DNA of 64,000 bases, taken from positions 1-64,000 of the forward strand of contig NC_007498.2 of assembly GCF_000012885.1 (NCBI RefSeq), read 5' to 3'. Below are positions 39,331 through 47,594 of the stretch, in pieces. Origin of the DNA: Syntrophotalea carbinolica DSM 2380 (GTDB lineage Bacteria; Desulfobacterota; Desulfuromonadia; Desulfuromonadales; Syntrophotaleaceae). Every line of letters begins with the position of its first letter. Positions within the stretch are counted from its first letter, which is position 1. The position numbers and the translations under genes were made by a program. Under the pieces are notes generated by a model, which was given only the letters and a program-made list of their open reading frames with translations, was not told the origin of the DNA and searched no databases.

Positions 39331-40326
39331 GTGTCTCGCTATCGTCTGCTGGCCATCGTTCTGTTGTGGTTCGGCGTCGCTGCAGCCTTCTGGCATGTGT
39401 TGCAGGACCGGGAGCAACCTTTGATCCGCACCCGGCTGTTGCTCGGCACCGTGGTGGAAATCACCGTTTACGACCCGCATCCGCAACGCTACATTGAAGA
39501 TGTGGAGGCGGCTTTTGCCGAAATGGCCAGTTTGCAGGCACTGACCGATGGTTCCCGCCGCGACAGCGATGTGGCTCATTTGTCAGAGTCTGTGGGGGCT
39601 GTCAAGGTGGCGCCTGAAACGCTGGATATTCTTGCCGAAGGGGTGCAGGTGGGCCAAGCCAGCGGCGGTGCTTTCGACATGACGCTGGGACGTCTCAAGG
39701 CCCTCTGGGGGTTCGGATCGGCGCATCCCCGGCGGCCGTCTGCGGAGGAAATCCGTGCGGCACTGGTCGGTACCGGTCCCGGCATGCTGGTGGTGGACAA
39801 AGGCGAGGTGGTCAAACGGTCCGATGCCCGGATCGATTTAGGCGGCATAGCCAAAGGTTATATCATCGATCGTGCCGTTGCCGTGCTGGAGCAGGCCGGG
39901 GTTCAATGCGCCGCGGTCAACGCCGGCGGCGATCTGCGCCTCATCGGCCGGCGTGCCGGCCCCTGGCGGATTGGCATTCGTCATCCCCGCCAGGCCGATG
40001 CCCTGCTGGCCACCCTGGTTCTGCCCGAACCGATGGCGATCGTTACTTCCGGCGATTACGAGCGGTTTTTCGAGCAAAACGGCAAGCGCTACCATCATCT
40101 TTTCGACCCGGACACCGGTCTGCCTGCAGAACGTTGCCAGAGTGTTACCGTGGTGTCTGCCCGGGCCGGTTTAGCCGATGCGCTGGCCACCGCGGTGTTC
40201 GTGCTGGGGCCCAAGGCAGGACTGGCGCTGCTGGAACGTTACCCGCGAACCTGGGGGCTGGTGGTTGCCGCGGACGGCAGCACGCTGATCAGTCCCGGCT
40301 TGCGGGAACGGGTTGCCTGGCCATGA
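39331..40326 (+). CDS. apbE: FAD:protein FMN transferase ApbE
   Basis: Attaches FMN covalently to Thr/Ser of partner flavoproteins, such as Rnf/Nqr subunits. The 331-residue protein starts with a GTG (39331) after ggaggtggttcc and has an N-terminal membrane anchor (LLAIVLLWFGVAAAFW). ApbE motifs: RLLLGTVVEIT, GAFDMTLGRLKALWGF, DLGGIAKGYIIDRA, VNAGGDLRLIG, YHHLFDPDTGLPA and ADALATAVFVLGP. It sits upstream of a NusG-II-domain gene and a Gx transporter gene. Confidence 0.93.
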   Translation: MSRYRLLAIVLLWFGVAAAFWHVLQDREQPLIRTRLLLGTVVEITVYDPHPQRYIEDVEAAFAEMASLQALTDGSRRDSDVAHLSESVGAVKVAPETLDILAEGVQVGQASGGAFDMTLGRLKALWGFGSAHPRRPSAEEIRAALVGTGPGMLVVDKGEVVKRSDARIDLGGIAKGYIIDRAVAVLEQAGVQCAAVNAGGDLRLIGRRAGPWRIGIRHPRQADALLATLVLPEPMAIVTSGDYERFFEQNGKRYHHLFDPDTGLPAERCQSVTVVSARAGLADALATAVFVLGPKAGLALLERYPRTWGLVVAADGSTLISPGLRERVAWP

Positions 40327-40703
40327 CCCTGCCGACGCGGTTGACGATCTGGGATGGCGGTCTTATGGGCATATTGCTCCTCGCTGCCCTGGTTGCCTGG
40401 CCGCTGATGCGCGGTCCCGAAGGTGCCAGGGTGATCGTGGAACGTGACGGACGGGTGCTTTTCTCCGCCCCGCTCGATACCCACCGACGGGTGTCCCTGG
40501 ATGGCCCTTACGGTCCCACGGTGGTGCTGGTGGAGCAAGGACAGGTCCGGATCGAGTCATCCTCCTGTCCCCGTCACCTGTGCCAACGGCAGGGTTCCAT
40601 TCAAAGACAGGGGCAGATGCTCGTCTGCCTGCCTAACAGGTTGCTGGTTCGTATCTGCGGTCCGGCAACGGATGCAAACGACTATGACTTTCTCAGCCGC
40701 TGA
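40323..40703 (+). CDS. NusG domain II protein (membrane-anchored)
   Basis: A 126-residue protein: one N-terminal transmembrane helix (GGLMGILLLAALVAWPLM) followed by a small beta domain of the NusG-II type (GARVIVERDGRVLF, GPTVVLVEQGQVRIESSSCPRHLC, LVCLPNRLLVRI). This is a widespread partner of ApbE and the Gx transporter in anaerobes; the exact job is unknown. Its ATG overlaps the apbE stop (ATGA), and it overlaps the next start by 20 bp, so all three are one operon. Confidence 0.78.
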   Translation: MTLPTRLTIWDGGLMGILLLAALVAWPLMRGPEGARVIVERDGRVLFSAPLDTHRRVSLDGPYGPTVVLVEQGQVRIESSSCPRHLCQRQGSIQRQGQMLVCLPNRLLVRICGPATDANDYDFLSR

Positions 40704-41274
40704 GCGCCATCAAACCCGCCGCGAGGTTCAGCTGGCCCTGTTCAGCGCGCTGGCCATCGGGGTGCATACCCTGGAAGTGCTGCTGCCATCACCGTTGCCC
40801 TGGTTGCGTTTGGGCCTTGCCAACATCCTGACCCTTTGCGCCCTGTTCCTGTACGGCGGTCGCGCCGCCTGGCTGGTAACTTTTACACGCATCGGCATCG
40901 GCAGTCTGCTGCTCGGCACGCTCTTTTCTCCGACCTTTTTTCTGGCTCTGGCCGGTGGTACGATCGCTACAGCCCTGATGACGACCGCCCATGTTTTGGC
41001 CGGTTGTCGTCTCAGCCCCGTCGGTGTGTCGCTGCTGGGGGCGGTGGGGCACTTGTTCGGGCAACTGCTGGTGGCCGGCTGGCTGCTGCAGCACGACGGA
41101 TTGTGGCGGTTGTTGCCGCTGTTACTCGTGCTGGGCCTGGTTACCGGAACCATAAACGGCCTGGCTGCCAATCTTCTGCTGCAGCGGCTGCGGTCGCACT
41201 TTACACACGAGGAGGCAGCCGGGCTTCGGAATGAATCACCGGCTAAATCGGTAAATCGATCCGTATTTCCGTGA
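40684..41274 (+). CDS. Gx transporter family membrane protein (HepPP component I-like)
   Basis: About 196 residues with at least five predicted membrane helices (VQLALFSALAIGVHTLEVLLP, LGLANILTLCALFLYGG and others). The LGLANILTL block is the hallmark of the Gx/ECF-S-like family sometimes named heptaprenyl diphosphate synthase component I. In this three-gene set it is assumed to import a flavin-related or other cofactor precursor, a guess. The start ATG at 40684 lies within the 3' end of the NusG-II gene. Confidence 0.75.
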   Translation: MTFSAAERHQTRREVQLALFSALAIGVHTLEVLLPSPLPWLRLGLANILTLCALFLYGGRAAWLVTFTRIGIGSLLLGTLFSPTFFLALAGGTIATALMTTAHVLAGCRLSPVGVSLLGAVGHLFGQLLVAGWLLQHDGLWRLLPLLLVLGLVTGTINGLAANLLLQRLRSHFTHEEAAGLRNESPAKSVNRSVFP

Positions 41275-41412
41275 ATTTCTGAGCGACAAAGGCACTGTTC
41301 GCCTGCGAATTTACGACAATCTGTTCGCGATTTTCATTTTCCGCTTCGGCCTCCACGTCCACCTGTTTCCGAATCGATCTCACTGACCTTCCTTGTTCGA
41401 CAAGAGGCTCGT

Positions 41413-43143
41413 ATGCGCCGATTGCGCTTTTTACTGCCTTATTTCAAACCGTACCGGTCGATTCTTCTGGCCGGATTGCTGTGGCTGCTGGTGACCGATG
41501 TGTTGGGCCTTTTGGGGCCCTGGCTGCTTAAGGTCGGGATCGATGCCGTACAGCAGCACCGTGCGCAGACTCTGTACGGTGCCGGACTGCTGCTGGCGGT
41601 CATGGCGTTGCTGCGCTATGCCACCCGCAGTCGATCCCGCCATTGTTTTCTGCACACCGCCTGCCGCCTGGAAAACGATTTGCGTCAGCATCTACTGGCT
41701 CGCCTGCTCCAGCAGGGCGGGTCTTTTTTCGACCGTTATCGCACCGGGGATTTGTTGTCCCGGTTCACCAACGATATAGGCAATCTGCGTACTCTGGCCG
41801 GTTTCGGGCTGATGATCTTTGTCAATACGTTGATGGTGTATGGCATGACCCTGGTTGTTTTACTGGGCATGTCGCCGGTTCTGACCCTGGTTGCGTTGTT
41901 GCCCTATCCCCTGCTGTTTTTGCTGACCCGCTATCTGTCCAGTCGCCTGCTGGCAGCTTCAGCCAAGGTTCAACGAGGCCTGGGCCAGGTCAGCGAGACG
42001 CTGGAGGAGGGCATCGGCGGTCACGCCGTGATTCGCAGTTATGGCCTGCGGAGCTTGCGCGGCGCATATTTCGACACCCTCAACGAACGTTATCTGCACG
42101 CCAGCCTGGTTTTGGCCCGGTTGCGCAATGCCATCGGTCCCAGCATGGCGCTTATCGCACCGCTGGGCACTTTGTTGGTCTTGTACTTCGGCGGCCGCAG
42201 GGTCATCGATCAACAGCTGTCCCTGGGAGAACTGGTGGCGTTTAATGCCTATCTGGTGCAACTGACCATGCCGACGCTGATGCTCGGCTGGATACTGGGG
42301 TTGGTCCAGCGCGGTGCCGCCAGCGCCGAGCGTCTGGCGGATATTCTGCAGTTGCAGCAGCCGCCCAAAGGGCTGCCTATTGCGCAGCGGCAAGGTCCGC
42401 CAGCGGTGTGCTTTCGCAACCTGACCTTCGGTTATGTCGACAAGCCGGTATTACGGGATTTGCAGCTGGAGGTGGCGCCCGGCAGTCTGATCGGTGTGGC
42501 CGGCCCGACAGGTTCCGGTAAAAGTACCCTGCTGCGATTGCTGGCCGGGCTCTATGTTCCTGAGCCGGAACAGTTGTTCATAGATGGTCGGGATCTGACC
42601 CAACTGGATGGCGGGGCATACCGGCAGCGGGTCGCCATGGTGCCCCAGGAGGGTCGATTGTTCTCCGGCTCGCTGCGGGATAATTTGCTGTACGCCGTGC
42701 CCGATGCCGATGACAATCTGTTGCAAAAGGTGGTCGAGGCCGTCTGCCTGCAGGATGACATCGCGGGTTTTGCGCAAGGATTTGACACCCGTGTCGGGGA
42801 AGGCGGCCAGGCACTGTCCGGGGGGCAGCGCCAGCGGGTTTGCCTCGGCCGGGCTCTGGCCAGGGATGCCGGTCTGTGGTTGCTGGATGATCCTTTCAGC
42901 CATCTTGATGCCGCCACGGCGCAATCCGTATGGCGGCAGCTTCGGCGATGGCTGGTCGGGAAAACCGTTTTTCTGGCCTCGGGACAGGCCTCTTTGCTGG
43001 CGGGGGCGGATCGCATCGTGGTGCTGGATGCCGGACGATTGGTGGAATCCGGGACCTATGATGCCTTGCGTGCGCAAAAAGGGGTGTACGCCCGGTTGTT
43101 GGAAAAAGAACGACTACAGCGTGAACTGGAGGGCTTGTCGTGA
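41413..43143 (+). CDS. ABC exporter subunit 1 (degenerate ATP site)
   Basis: A 576-residue half-transporter: six membrane helices (about 1-320) and a C-terminal nucleotide-binding domain. Walker A is GPTGSGKST and the signature is LSGGQRQR. Walker B is LWLLDDPFSHLDA, with Asp where the catalytic Glu should be, so its ATP site is likely degenerate. Together with the next gene it makes a heterodimeric exporter of the MdlAB/TM287-288 kind; substrate unknown. The next gene starts on its stop (GTGA). Confidence 0.92.
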   Translation: MRRLRFLLPYFKPYRSILLAGLLWLLVTDVLGLLGPWLLKVGIDAVQQHRAQTLYGAGLLLAVMALLRYATRSRSRHCFLHTACRLENDLRQHLLARLLQQGGSFFDRYRTGDLLSRFTNDIGNLRTLAGFGLMIFVNTLMVYGMTLVVLLGMSPVLTLVALLPYPLLFLLTRYLSSRLLAASAKVQRGLGQVSETLEEGIGGHAVIRSYGLRSLRGAYFDTLNERYLHASLVLARLRNAIGPSMALIAPLGTLLVLYFGGRRVIDQQLSLGELVAFNAYLVQLTMPTLMLGWILGLVQRGAASAERLADILQLQQPPKGLPIAQRQGPPAVCFRNLTFGYVDKPVLRDLQLEVAPGSLIGVAGPTGSGKSTLLRLLAGLYVPEPEQLFIDGRDLTQLDGGAYRQRVAMVPQEGRLFSGSLRDNLLYAVPDADDNLLQKVVEAVCLQDDIAGFAQGFDTRVGEGGQALSGGQRQRVCLGRALARDAGLWLLDDPFSHLDAATAQSVWRQLRRWLVGKTVFLASGQASLLAGADRIVVLDAGRLVESGTYDALRAQKGVYARLLEKERLQRELEGLS

Positions 43144-44918
43144 GGCGCGGAATGTTCGATATGGACGAAGTCACCGGACGTCATCTCGATTGGAGCCTGT
43201 TCCGGCGGTTTGTGCGTCTGATACGCCCCTATCGCGTTGCCGCCGTGCTGGCCATGGTTCTGTTGCCGATGGCCACGGCGGCGCGTCTGGTACAGCCTTT
43301 TTTGGTAAAGATCGCCATCGACAACCATATCGTGCCCGGCCGACTGGCCGGTCTGGCACAGGTCGCGGCACTGTTTCTGGCGGCAGCGTGTGTCGAGAGT
43401 CTGCTCGGTTTCTGGCAGGGCTATCTGGCGCAGGGCGTGGGGCAGAAGATTACCGCGGATTTGCGTAGCCGGGGGTTCCGGCACCTGTTGCGTTTGCCGG
43501 TAGAGTATTTTGACCATCATCCGTCCGGCCGCCTGGTGACACGTCTTACCAGCGATGTTGAGAATGTGGGCGAACTGTTCGGTTCGGGGGTCGCGGCCGC
43601 CTTCGGGGAAGTCTTTTCCCTGGTGTTCGTGGTGGCAGCCATGCTGTGGCTGAGTCCGACTCTGACCCTGGTGGCATTTGCCCTGTTGCCGCTGCTGGGG
43701 ATGGTGCTGTTGCTGTTCCGGCGCCGCATGCGCCAGGCCATGCGCCAGGTGCGGGCGCGCCTGGCCGAGCTTAACGGCTATCTGGCGGAACGTATCGCCG
43801 GGGTCGGCACGGTGCGCCTGTTCGGACAGGAACAGCGGACCCTGACCGAATTCGCGGACCTGCAGGAGGATTATCGAAGCTGTTCTTTTGCCGCCATTCG
43901 CTGGGACGTATTCCTGTTCAGCGCCTTGGAAACCATTGCCGCACTGGCTATCGCCGGAGTGCTTTGGCGCGGCGGGTTGTCGGCAATGGAAGGGGTCGCC
44001 ACTTTCGGTACCCTGGTCGCCTTTCTCGAGTATGTCCAGCGGTTTTTTGCTCCGCTGCGCAAGCTGAGCGGCCAATATTCCCTGTTGCAGGCCAGCAACG
44101 CGTCTTTGGAGCGTATCTTCGGGTTGCTCGATCAGCAGGTCGAAGCCGGCGGCGTCAAACTTCGCGGACAGGGACGCGGCGCCTTGCATTTCGACCGGGT
44201 GTGCTTCAGTTATGACGGTCGCGATGCGGTGCTTACCGATCTGGAACTGGACGTCGCACCGGGGGAGATGATCGGCATTGTGGGGGATACGGGCAGCGGC
44301 AAAACGACCCTCGGCCGTCTGTTGTTGAAATTTTACACCCCGACCCGGGGACAAATTCTGCTTGACGGCCAGCAGCTTGACGCACTCGATCCGACCGAGG
44401 TGCGTCGTCGCATCGGTTGGGTTTCCCAGGAGCCCTTTTTGTTCGCCGGAACGGTGCGGGACAACCTTGATCCCATGGGGCGTCTTTCCGATGCGCAGTT
44501 GCGGGAATTACTGGAACGCTGCGGCGCCTGGGCGGTGGTGGAGGGGCTCGGGGGATTGCAGGGGGAGTTGATGGAGCGCGGACGCAACCTTTCGGCGGGA
44601 GAACGCCAGTTGTTATGCCTGGTGCGCGCCCTGGCCGCCGACCCTGCCATTTTACTTTTCGACGAGGCGACCAGCCGCCTGGATGCGGCTACCGAAGCTG
44701 TTGTGCAGCAGCAGATGGAACGCTCCCGGCATGGTCGTACGGTGCTGGTTATCGCCCATCGATTGCGTTCGGTACAACGGGCTGATCGCATCGTGCTGCT
44801 GCATCGGGGTCGGATTCGTGAAATCGGGACGCATTCCGAACTGCTGGCACGGCAGGGGCTGTACGCGCGGCTATGGCGCTTGCAGCGTCTTGACCTTAAC
44901 GCCGCACCGGTGCGGTAA
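43140..44918 (+). CDS. ABC exporter subunit 2
   Basis: A 592-residue half-transporter, membrane domain then nucleotide-binding domain. Walker A GDTGSGKTT and Walker B ILLFDEATSRLDA are canonical. The signature reads LSAGERQ instead of LSGGQ. Paired with subunit 1 this gives one normal and one degenerate ATP site, the usual asymmetric heterodimer. Start is GTG 43140 overlapping the previous stop, or ATG 43152 which has a GAGG 6 nt upstream. The substrate could be lipid, drug or peptide; no adjacent gene decides this. Confidence 0.92.
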   Translation: MRRGMFDMDEVTGRHLDWSLFRRFVRLIRPYRVAAVLAMVLLPMATAARLVQPFLVKIAIDNHIVPGRLAGLAQVAALFLAAACVESLLGFWQGYLAQGVGQKITADLRSRGFRHLLRLPVEYFDHHPSGRLVTRLTSDVENVGELFGSGVAAAFGEVFSLVFVVAAMLWLSPTLTLVAFALLPLLGMVLLLFRRRMRQAMRQVRARLAELNGYLAERIAGVGTVRLFGQEQRTLTEFADLQEDYRSCSFAAIRWDVFLFSALETIAALAIAGVLWRGGLSAMEGVATFGTLVAFLEYVQRFFAPLRKLSGQYSLLQASNASLERIFGLLDQQVEAGGVKLRGQGRGALHFDRVCFSYDGRDAVLTDLELDVAPGEMIGIVGDTGSGKTTLGRLLLKFYTPTRGQILLDGQQLDALDPTEVRRRIGWVSQEPFLFAGTVRDNLDPMGRLSDAQLRELLERCGAWAVVEGLGGLQGELMERGRNLSAGERQLLCLVRALAADPAILLFDEATSRLDAATEAVVQQQMERSRHGRTVLVIAHRLRSVQRADRIVLLHRGRIREIGTHSELLARQGLYARLWRLQRLDLNAAPVR

Positions 44919-44972
44919 CGCGGGTTTGCAGGTATATCCGGCTCTTTCGGAAGGTCGGATGCAAGCCAGGCA

Positions 44973-45692
44973 TCAGCCCTCGGGCGCAATGCTGCGCCGG
45001 CGGATATAACGGCAGATGGCGAGTAGCTCCGTCAGGTTGAGGGAGAGAAACTGCAGACCCATGCCGGCCGGCAGGTTTTTGTTGACGGGGTTCTGGGCGT
45101 CGTTTACCCAGGCTACGCTGGCCTGGCAGGCGATATGCCTGGTGGTGCCGGGCAGAACGAATTCGAGGTGCAATCGTTGCTCGACGGGCAACGGCCGTAC
45201 GGTTTCGATAAACATACCCCCGCTACACAGGTTGACGCACGCGCCGGTCTGCCTTTCGCCGGGCGCATCGCCATAGGATACTTCCAGGCACATGGGAATG
45301 CGCGGAAAGGTACGGTAGGTCAACCCCAGGATGCGGCGTGCCGCAGCCATCAGCAGATGTTTGCTCAACGGTTTGAACAGAATATCCGCGCAGCGCGCCT
45401 TGAGACACCGGTTGAGCTCCTTGGGTTCCTGGCTTTCCACCATCAGCACCACCGGAATATGCCGCAATTGCCGTTCCTTGTTAAGGCGGCGGCAGAATTC
45501 GTCTCCCGGCATGCCTGCGGCGTTAAGATCCATCATCACCAGGTTAGGCCAGGCCTGATCCAGTTCCTTCCATGCCGCGGCGCCATCTTCGACCACCTGC
45601 AGGGAAAATCCTTCCTGTCGGGCAAAATCCCTGTCCGATTCGAAATATGGCAACAAATCGCGGGTGATCAGTACTTTGAGGATATCGGGCAT
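44973..45692 (-). CDS. Receiver-PilZ protein (c-di-GMP effector)
   Basis: A 239-residue two-domain protein. The N-terminal receiver has a likely phospho-Asp55 (LVMMDLNAAGMPGDEF) and Lys in LFKPLSK, but the first acidic pair is weak (RD). The C-terminal PilZ domain has RxxxR (RTFPR) and the N-x-x-S-G-G block (NLCSGGMFIE), consistent with c-di-GMP binding. Start: ATG 45692 with GGAGG 5 nt upstream (GTG 45698 is less likely). It stands alone, downstream of the ABC exporter on the opposite strand. Confidence 0.86.
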   Translation of the reverse strand: MPDILKVLITRDLLPYFESDRDFARQEGFSLQVVEDGAAAWKELDQAWPNLVMMDLNAAGMPGDEFCRRLNKERQLRHIPVVLMVESQEPKELNRCLKARCADILFKPLSKHLLMAAARRILGLTYRTFPRIPMCLEVSYGDAPGERQTGACVNLCSGGMFIETVRPLPVEQRLHLEFVLPGTTRHIACQASVAWVNDAQNPVNKNLPAGMGLQFLSLNLTELLAICRYIRRRSIAPEG

Positions 45693-45844
45693 GTGCACCT
45701 CCGGTTTGAAACCGCTCCATCATTGTTACATACTTAAGTATAAATATTCTGGCGGGTTAGCCAAGTCTTGGGCGGCATTTTTCCGTTCTGCGATGGTTTC
45801 GCAAGAATGTCGAAGGAAGCTTCAGCCTTGGTTTTTGCATAATA

Positions 45845-45880
45845 AAGCCCTCTGAATCAAAGCGACGACTCAGAGGGCTT
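45845..45880 (-). terminator. Terminator of the symporter gene
   Basis: AAGCCCTCTGA (45845-45855) and TCAGAGGGCTT (45870-45880) form an 11-bp stem; on the - strand the stem ends in a short T-rich run (TTTATT). It lies 30 bp past the symporter stop. Confidence 0.8.
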
Positions 45881-45909
45881 CGGGATGCTTCTTTTTTAGA
45901 AAAACGCTG

Positions 45910-47316
45910 TCAGGCAACCCCTTCCGGAACCGTCGCCGGTTGCCGGCACAAGCGCGCCGTGACGCAGAATACCAGCAGGTTGGCGAACACGCCGACCAGC
46001 AGACCGTCAAAGCCTCCAGGCGTTCCAAGCACCTGGTTCCAGATGAAGACACCGCCCAAACCGGCCGCCGCACCGGCACAGAAGGCTGCGGTTCCGGCGC
46101 GTACGCCCAGCAGGGTGGCGGCCAGGGGCACCAGAATAATGGGCGACCAGAAGTTGTAGGCGTAAATCAGAATATCGATCAGGCTTTTGATGCGGATGGC
46201 GAACACCACGGAGATGGAGCCGGTAAGAAGGGTGGCCAGCCGTGCGAACAGCAGTCCGCGCTTGGGCGTCAGGGGGTGTCGACGCAAGGGATTGACGATA
46301 TCGTTGACGAAAGCCACCGAAGCGCTGTTGAGGAACGAATCGGCGGAGGACATGACCACGGCGATGATGCCGGCCACAACCAGTCCGCGCAGCCCGATGG
46401 GCAGGACGGTTTCGACCACATAGGGCAAGGCGAGATTGGGATTAAGCTCCGGATTGAGTCCCAGCGCCAGCAGGCCGATACCGCCGGCGATGGCGAAAAA
46501 CGGAATGGAAAATAAGCCGCTCCACAGGGTGCCGCGGCAGATGGCGCGGGTCTTACGGCTGATGAACAGGCGTCGTACGTACGGCGGTACCAGCGTTTCT
46601 CCCAGCAGAAAGGTCAGAAACAGCGACAGGATCTGCACCGGAGTAAGATGCGCGGTCAGGTTGAAATGGTCCATCGGCACCCGCGCGGCCAGGGCTTCCA
46701 GGCCGCCGACCTGGCGTATGCCCAGGATCAGGGCCAGAGGAATACCCAGGGCCAGTACGCAGAACTGCAGCACATCGGTAGCCACCACCGACCGCATGCC
46801 GCCGAGGGTATCGTAAAGGATGACGATGCTCATCCCCAGTAGAATACCTGTCGGTACCGACAGCCCCAGAAAGAGGTTGAAAAGGTACCCCATGCCGCCG
46901 ACCTGGGCACCGAGGATTCCGGCGCACAGCAGTACGGAAAAGACGCCGGTGATGACCTTGCCGATCTTGCCGTAATTGACCTCCATGACGTCGCCCACGG
47001 AAATGGCATTGGGAAAATGCCCCATGCGCGGGCCGATGAAGCCGGCCACCAGGATCTCTTTGAGACTGAAGCCCCAGAGGACCAGAATATTGATAATGCC
47101 GAGGGTAAAAACCTTCTCGGCGTTGCCCATGGTGAAGCCGCCGCCGATAAACGAGGCGGAAAGGGTCATGGCGATGACCAGGGCGCTGTAGCCGCGGTCG
47201 CCGACCGCGTAATCCTCCAGGTCCCTGACCCGGCGTCCGGACCACAGTCCCAAGCCGAGGACAAAGGTCAGATAAACAAGAATGATGATCTGGTCGGTCA
47301 GGTGCAAGTCGGTCAT
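45910..47316 (-). CDS. Sodium:solute symporter (SSS family)
   Basis: A 468-residue inner-membrane protein with about 13 helices. It begins LTDQIIILVYLTFVLGLGLW and has the core block AMTLSASFIGGGFTMGNAEK, and GIIAVVMSSADSFLNSASVAFVNDI, typical of solute:sodium symporters (LeuT-fold). Substrate (proline, pantothenate, sugar, acetate and others) cannot be assigned. A strong ribosome site (GGAGGAG) precedes the ATG and may be masked by an upstream complementary sequence. Terminator downstream. Confidence 0.88.
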   Translation of the reverse strand: MTDLHLTDQIIILVYLTFVLGLGLWSGRRVRDLEDYAVGDRGYSALVIAMTLSASFIGGGFTMGNAEKVFTLGIINILVLWGFSLKEILVAGFIGPRMGHFPNAISVGDVMEVNYGKIGKVITGVFSVLLCAGILGAQVGGMGYLFNLFLGLSVPTGILLGMSIVILYDTLGGMRSVVATDVLQFCVLALGIPLALILGIRQVGGLEALAARVPMDHFNLTAHLTPVQILSLFLTFLLGETLVPPYVRRLFISRKTRAICRGTLWSGLFSIPFFAIAGGIGLLALGLNPELNPNLALPYVVETVLPIGLRGLVVAGIIAVVMSSADSFLNSASVAFVNDIVNPLRRHPLTPKRGLLFARLATLLTGSISVVFAIRIKSLIDILIYAYNFWSPIILVPLAATLLGVRAGTAAFCAGAAAGLGGVFIWNQVLGTPGGFDGLLVGVFANLLVFCVTARLCRQPATVPEGVA

Positions 47317-47324
47317 AAAGGCTT

Positions 47325-47400
47325 CTCCTCCAGAATGAAATTAAACAGGCAACACATTGTAATGACAGGCATTTTAGCTTATCGGCAATGGCTGGAGGAG
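47325..47400 (-). promoter_or_regulatory. Possible ribosome-site sequestering hairpin in the symporter leader
   Basis: On the - strand the ribosome site is CTGGAGGAG (47333-47325). A perfect complement CTCCTCCAG lies 58 nt upstream (47400-47392). If transcribed, the two could pair over 9 bp and hide the ribosome site. TTGACT (47404-47399) overlaps the upstream copy and could instead be a -35 box, so the transcript may not include it. Confidence 0.35.
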
Positions 47401-47594
47401 TCAAGGCATATTTGCTCGGAGATCGTCCCGGTGAGGCGGCCTACGAGGCCTGCGGGCTGCGCATGCCAAGGGTTTCCCTTGTCTGTTTTGGCGGTTTTAT
47501 GGAATACTTGGCGGCATTTGAAAAAACGAGATAAGCGACTTGAAGCCGTTATCTTCGCAGGGGCGATTTTAGCGCATTTCAGGGGAAGGACAGC

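Noticed and set aside
43056-44354. 432-codon open frame on the - strand opposite the ABC exporter genes
   Set aside because: Antisense shadow; repetitive His/Gln-rich composition and no ribosome site or domain.
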